Positions 5,241 through 7,742 of a stretch of 7,742 nucleotides of DNA are shown piece by piece (position 1 is the stretch's first letter; each line of letters opens with the position of its first letter). The stretch covers positions 1 through 7,742 of the forward strand of contig LOES01000068.1 in NCBI GenBank assembly GCA_001515955.1, written 5' to 3'. The position numbers were made by a program, and so were the translations under genes. Origin of the DNA: Clostridia bacterium BRH_c25. Lineage in GTDB: Bacteria > Bacillota_A > Clostridia > Lutisporales > Lutisporaceae. Under the pieces are notes generated by a model that was given only the letters and a program-made list of their open reading frames with translations, was not told where the DNA came from and did not search any database.

Positions 5241-7072
5241 GCTATTATTCCTCCTGTTACAAACGCCACGACAAAGCTTCCAAGCCATATTGCCAGTGCA
5301 TCCCTGGTACCTCTTTCCTTGAAAATAACCATTATTGCAGCTATACAAGGCACAAACAACGTCATTACTATTAACGACACAAGCACCTGCTGCTGTGTCA
5401 TTGCTATTGAAGTAAGACCTGCAGCGCCGAAATCTCTCCTGATAATACCCATTATAAAGGCTGTTGCAGTCTCGGGAGGAAGTCTGAGCAGACTTTCTGT
5501 TACCGGTGACATCCATTGCTGAATATATATTAATACATTTGTATATTGCAAAACGCTGATGAAAACAGCACCAATTATAAATAACGGAACTGCTTCCTTC
5601 AGGAACATCATTGTCTTCTGGAAGGTCTTCCTCAATACATTGCCCAGCATCGGCAGCCTGATTGCAGGGAGGTCGATAAGAAGCTGGGAGCTTTCCCCCG
5701 GCATTACCTTGTTGAGAACCGTTCCGGCGATCACGAATACTGAAAATATTGCCGCAGCATATATCAACACATATATTGCATCCAGTTCAGAGATTAGTCC
5801 CATTATTACGCCCAGCTGTGCAGAGCATGGTATTGCAAGCCCTAAAAGTATTGTGGCAATTATTTTTTCTCTCTTTGTACCAAGTATCCTGGTAGTCATA
5901 GTTGCCATTGTAACACAACCAAATCCAAGTATGATAGGTATTATTGCCTTTCCATTGAGGCCAAGGGACACAAGCATCCGGTCCACCAATGCCGCAATCC
6001 TGGGAAGATAACCGCTGTCCTCAAGAAAGGCCATTAGCATATAAAAACCTATGATGAGCGGCAGCAGAAGACCTAATATATATATAGGCACCATCGTGAA
6101 TATCCCGAACTCTCCGATCAACAGACTGCCTATAAAGCTGCTTTCACTTATTACAGGTGAAACCAATGACAGAACCAGAGGCCTGTATATGCCTTCCATA
6201 ATTGTTTCTTCAGTAAAGCCCACAACTGTGCCTGCTACAAATACACCTATGACTTTATACATAAGATATAAAGTCACCGCAAGCATGGGAATCCCGGTCA
6301 CAGGCTTAAGCATCCACCTTCCCAGCAGTACTCCGAAGGAAGCTCCTTTGTTGCTTTCCTTCAAAACCTTATTTACTATATCCTCAACAGACCTGCGTCT
6401 TTCGATGTAAATCTCATCACGCAATCCTGCAGTTTTCATACCATATCTTTCTGCGATTATCTCGTCATCCTCCAGTATCATTAAGGCTTCCGCATCACTG
6501 CATGTATTTTCTGCAGTCTGCTTTATCATAGCGGCAAGCTTCGGATCTCTATTACCTTGACTTGCTTGGAAAAAAGCCTTTTCCAAAGCTTCCATTCCTG
6601 TTTTTTTAGCTGCTGCAGTAGGAATTACCGGAACACCCAGAAGCTCTTCAAGCATCCCGATATCAATGGTTATACCATTCTGTTCAAGCTCGTCCATCAT
6701 ATTCAAAGCAACTATAACCGGTTTGCCCATATCAATCAGTTGTTTTGTAAGGAACAAATCCCTGTCAAGGTGTACACTGTCTACTACATTAAGTATCAGA
6801 TCGGCACCCAATATTACATCCCTCGCTACCGTTTCCTCTTCATTAAAGGAAGAAACACCGTAAATCCCCGGTGTGTCCATTACAATATAATTCTTGTACT
6901 TTCCAGCACTTATGTCCACTGTAGTTCCCGGGAAATTTGATACATCGACATAAATACCGGTCAGGTAGTTAAAGAACACTGACTTGCCTACATTGGGGTT
7001 TCCTGCCAGAACCAGCTTCTTTCCCTTCATGCCTTTATAACTTACTTTATTGATATCATGACAATTACTCAT
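5228..7072 (-). CDS. feoB: Ferrous iron transporter FeoB (short, variant-motif type)
   Basis: An inner-membrane Fe(II) importer with a cytosolic GTPase domain. At 614 residues it is shorter than the ~770 of E. coli FeoB, as in many Clostridia. Seen: G1 GNPNVGKS (24-31), G2 PGTT (48-51), G3 DTPG (66-69), G4 NMMD (124-127) and G5-like PTAA (151-154); a short helical linker (about 175-245); then a membrane domain with about eight hydrophobic segments from residue 260 to the end. Conserved membrane cysteines lie in GFGCVTMATMTTR (383-395), AIPCSAQLG (413-421) and FVPC (573-576). The first replaces the usual GCNVP motif, and MGIIRRDFGAAG (541-552) marks a variant subfamily. ATG 7070-7072 has AAAGGA 9 bases upstream. 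It follows feoA by 66 bases and overlaps the Cys-rich gene by 13. Iron as substrate is supported by the Fur boxes; some variant FeoB proteins prefer manganese. Confidence 0.95.
   Translation of the reverse strand: MSNCHDINKVSYKGMKGKKLVLAGNPNVGKSVFFNYLTGIYVDVSNFPGTTVDISAGKYKNYIVMDTPGIYGVSSFNEEETVARDVILGADLILNVVDSVHLDRDLFLTKQLIDMGKPVIVALNMMDELEQNGITIDIGMLEELLGVPVIPTAAAKKTGMEALEKAFFQASQGNRDPKLAAMIKQTAENTCSDAEALMILEDDEIIAERYGMKTAGLRDEIYIERRRSVEDIVNKVLKESNKGASFGVLLGRWMLKPVTGIPMLAVTLYLMYKVIGVFVAGTVVGFTEETIMEGIYRPLVLSLVSPVISESSFIGSLLIGEFGIFTMVPIYILGLLLPLIIGFYMLMAFLEDSGYLPRIAALVDRMLVSLGLNGKAIIPIILGFGCVTMATMTTRILGTKREKIIATILLGLAIPCSAQLGVIMGLISELDAIYVLIYAAAIFSVFVIAGTVLNKVMPGESSQLLIDLPAIRLPMLGNVLRKTFQKTMMFLKEAVPLFIIGAVFISVLQYTNVLIYIQQWMSPVTESLLRLPPETATAFIMGIIRRDFGAAGLTSIAMTQQQVLVSLIVMTLFVPCIAAIMVIFKERGTRDALAIWLGSFVVAFVTGGIIAWLI
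5250..5255 (-). promoter_or_regulatory. Ribosome binding site of the Cys-rich gene inside feoB
   Basis: A perfect AGGAGG on the minus strand, 9 bases before the ATG at 5238-5240 and within the last codons of feoB. It decides the start of the small gene and implies translational coupling with feoB. Confidence 0.8.
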
Positions 7073-7111
7073 TTTCTGTATTCCTTTCAGTATTCCAATA
7101 AATGTAGCCGT

Positions 7112-7135
7112 TAAAAATGCTCAAAAACAAGCATT
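7112..7135 (-). other. Intercistronic hairpin between feoA and feoB
   Basis: On the minus strand AATGCT (7130-7135) pairs with AGCATT (7116-7121) over an 8-base loop, followed by a short T stretch (AGCATTTTT overall). It begins 3 bases after the feoA stop. The stem is short and AT-rich, so it is at most a weak attenuator or a processing/stability element that sets the feoA:feoB ratio. Confidence 0.35.
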
Positions 7136-7138
7136 GCG

Positions 7139-7357
7139 TTAAATTCCTTCTACTTCTATATCCTCAGCCAAACCTCTTCCTACTGCAACCTCCTGCATTC
7201 TGTTCTGCAATATGATAGGACCTCCGGGCAGCTTCTCACTGCAAAGAAATACTGCTCCCTCATATATTCCTATTCTGATAGCCTGGGTTTTCAGGTCTTT
7301 ATTGTCTATCCTTCTTATTCTGAATCTGTTTCCTCGCTTCACTTTATCCAGAGTCAT
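7139..7357 (-). CDS. feoA: FeoA, small SH3-like partner of FeoB
   Basis: FeoA is a small cytosolic protein with an SH3-like beta-barrel, required for FeoB-mediated Fe(II) uptake, probably by contacting the FeoB cytosolic domain. The 72 residues match the usual ~75. Seen: MTLDKVKRGNRFRIRRI (1-17), RIGIYEGAVF (28-37), where relatives have the LRxLGLxxGxxV pattern, PGGPIILQ (44-51), and a C-terminal QEVAVGRGLAEDIEVE (55-70) that fits the final strands. The ATG at 7355-7357 has GGAGG (7366-7370) 8 bases upstream. It is the first gene of the feoA-feoB-Cys-rich operon and lies directly behind a promoter with two Fur boxes. Confidence 0.94.
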   Translation of the reverse strand: MTLDKVKRGNRFRIRRIDNKDLKTQAIRIGIYEGAVFLCSEKLPGGPIILQNRMQEVAVGRGLAEDIEVEGI

Positions 7358-7378
7358 ATATATTACCTCCGTTTTAAT

Positions 7379-7393
7379 TGATATTCATTCTCA
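7379..7393. promoter_or_regulatory. Fur box downstream of the feoA transcription start
   Basis: TGATATTCATTCTCA matches the 7-1-7 palindrome TGATAATnATTATCA at 12 of 14 positions. It lies roughly 11-25 bases after the expected feoA transcription start (near 7404), where a bound repressor would block elongation or polymerase loading. Confidence 0.7.
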
Positions 7394-7410
7394 TTATATC
7401 TATATATTAT

Positions 7411-7439
7411 ATCATATACTAGTTGAGAATGATTGTCAA
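7411..7439 (-). promoter_or_regulatory. Promoter of the feoA-feoB operon
   Basis: On the minus strand there is a perfect -35 TTGACA (7434-7439), a 17-base spacer and a -10 TATGAT (7411-7416, five of six). The -35 lies within the upstream Fur box. The expected start near 7404 leaves a leader of about 47 bases with the GGAGG site of feoA. Confidence 0.78.
7424..7438. promoter_or_regulatory. Fur box overlapping the feoA -35 element
   Basis: TGAGAATGATTGTCA matches the 7-1-7 Fur consensus TGATAATnATTATCA at 12 of 14 positions. It covers five of the six -35 bases of the feoA promoter. Its centre is 45 bases from the other Fur box, about four helical turns, so the two sites face a similar side of the DNA. 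Confidence 0.82.
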
Positions 7440-7541
7440 TAGCATTTAACATGGATAGAATGCTTTATTTTGAGTAATCTTATATTATAGTTATATAAGC
7501 ATAAAGCATAATTCCCTACTAATACAAAAATTGATTAATTT

Positions 7542-7571
7542 TTACCATTTTCTTTTCCAATGTGCTATTAT
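7542..7571 (+). promoter_or_regulatory. Promoter of the aminotransferase gene
   Basis: The -10 is TATTAT (7566-7571, five of six) with an extended-type TG at 7563-7564. The -35 is TTACCA (7542-7547, four of six) at 18 bases. The expected start near 7578 gives a leader of about 30 bases. A second AT-rich option begins with TTGAGT near 7470. The rest of 7440-7540 shows only AT-rich sequence. Confidence 0.5.
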
Positions 7572-7607
7572 GTACATGTAAATATTAATTATTGGGAGGT
7601 AATTCAA

Positions 7608-7742
7608 TTGATTCGTCTATCTAAAAGAGCAGAGAAAATGCCTGCATCGCCAATAAGAAAGCTTGTTCCATTTGCACAAGCTGCAAAGAAAAACGGGACC
7701 AAGGTTTATCACCTGAACATAGGACAGCCTGATATAAAAACT
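7608..7742 (+). CDS. PLP-dependent class I/II aminotransferase, N-terminus (runs off the window)
   Basis: The 45 visible residues carry the N-terminal signature of a fold-type I aminotransferase: [20 protein letters not shown] (11-30) followed by [13 protein letters not shown] (33-45), where the NIGQPD block lies at the substrate entrance in aspartate/aromatic aminotransferase relatives. Such enzymes move an amino group between an amino acid and a 2-oxo acid in the cytosol. The substrate cannot be judged because the PLP lysine and the specificity residues lie beyond the window. The start is TTG at 7608-7610, chosen because GGGAGG (7594-7599) is 8 bases upstream. The in-frame ATG at 7638-7640 lacks a good site and would remove conserved residues. 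It is divergent from feoA, with 250 bases between the start codons. Confidence 0.88.
   Translation, partial: MIRLSKRAEKMPASPIRKLVPFAQAAKKNGTKVYHLNIGQPDIKT

Noticed and set aside
5241..5516. A 142-codon frame reading through the 3' end of feoB into the Cys-rich gene
   Set aside because: The upstream part overlaps conserved FeoB membrane sequence in another frame and has no own start signal. Only the last 50 codons are supported.
5559..6410. Long plus-strand open frames opposite feoB (5559-6011 and 6051-6410)
   Set aside because: They are antisense shadows of feoB with low-complexity Ser/Thr/Ile-rich translations and no ribosome binding site or family similarity. The same applies to the plus-strand frames opposite the RNase J and lipid kinase genes.
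7441..7464. AGCATT/AATGCT hairpin followed by TTATTTT on the plus strand
   Set aside because: The stem is 6 bases with a 12-base loop and an interrupted T-run, and no plus-strand gene ends before it. Too weak to call a terminator.

Overview
The window looks like ordinary chromosome from an anaerobic, spore-former-type Firmicute, most likely class Clostridia. The evidence is moderately AT-rich DNA, strong GGAGG-type ribosome binding sites, some GTG/TTG starts, sigma-A-like promoters, a Bacillus/Clostridium-type RNase J, a YlbF/YheA-family protein and a short FeoB with a small Cys-rich partner. The genus cannot be fixed from sequence reading alone. All complete genes lie on the minus strand. 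The last 135 bases begin a divergent plus-strand gene.

Read in the direction of transcription, from high to low coordinates, the minus strand first carries an iron module: feoA (7139-7357), feoB (5228-7072), a 50-residue eight-cysteine protein whose start overlaps the feoB end (5088-5240), and fur (4581-5027), which ends in an intrinsic terminator (4546-4575). The feoA promoter has two good Fur-box palindromes, one over the -35 element and one just after the expected transcription start. The import genes, a probable accessory protein and the iron repressor therefore sit together as a self-controlled unit.

A 348-base gap (4233-4580) follows. It holds three hairpins in a row and a promoter for the next group: an RNase J gene (2565-4232), a YlbF/YheA-family gene (2188-2544) and a YegS/DgkB-type lipid kinase gene (1017-1937). 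The first two have RNA-decay associations. The lipid kinase is separated from them by a 202-base composite inverted repeat (1974-2175) built from CCGTG-containing units of 9-11 bases. After it, typA/bipA (1-893, cut by the window edge) has its own promoter and a leader that would begin with a stem-loop. On the plus strand, 7608-7742 encodes the N-terminus of a PLP-dependent aminotransferase, starting at TTG.

I see no transposase, phage gene, CRISPR array, tRNA or rRNA. The items most worth a second look are the CCGTG inverted repeat, the feoB-overlapping Cys-rich mini-protein with its A9 tract, the variant FeoB membrane motifs, and the stacked hairpins between fur and the RNase J gene. No clearly new multi-gene system is visible.
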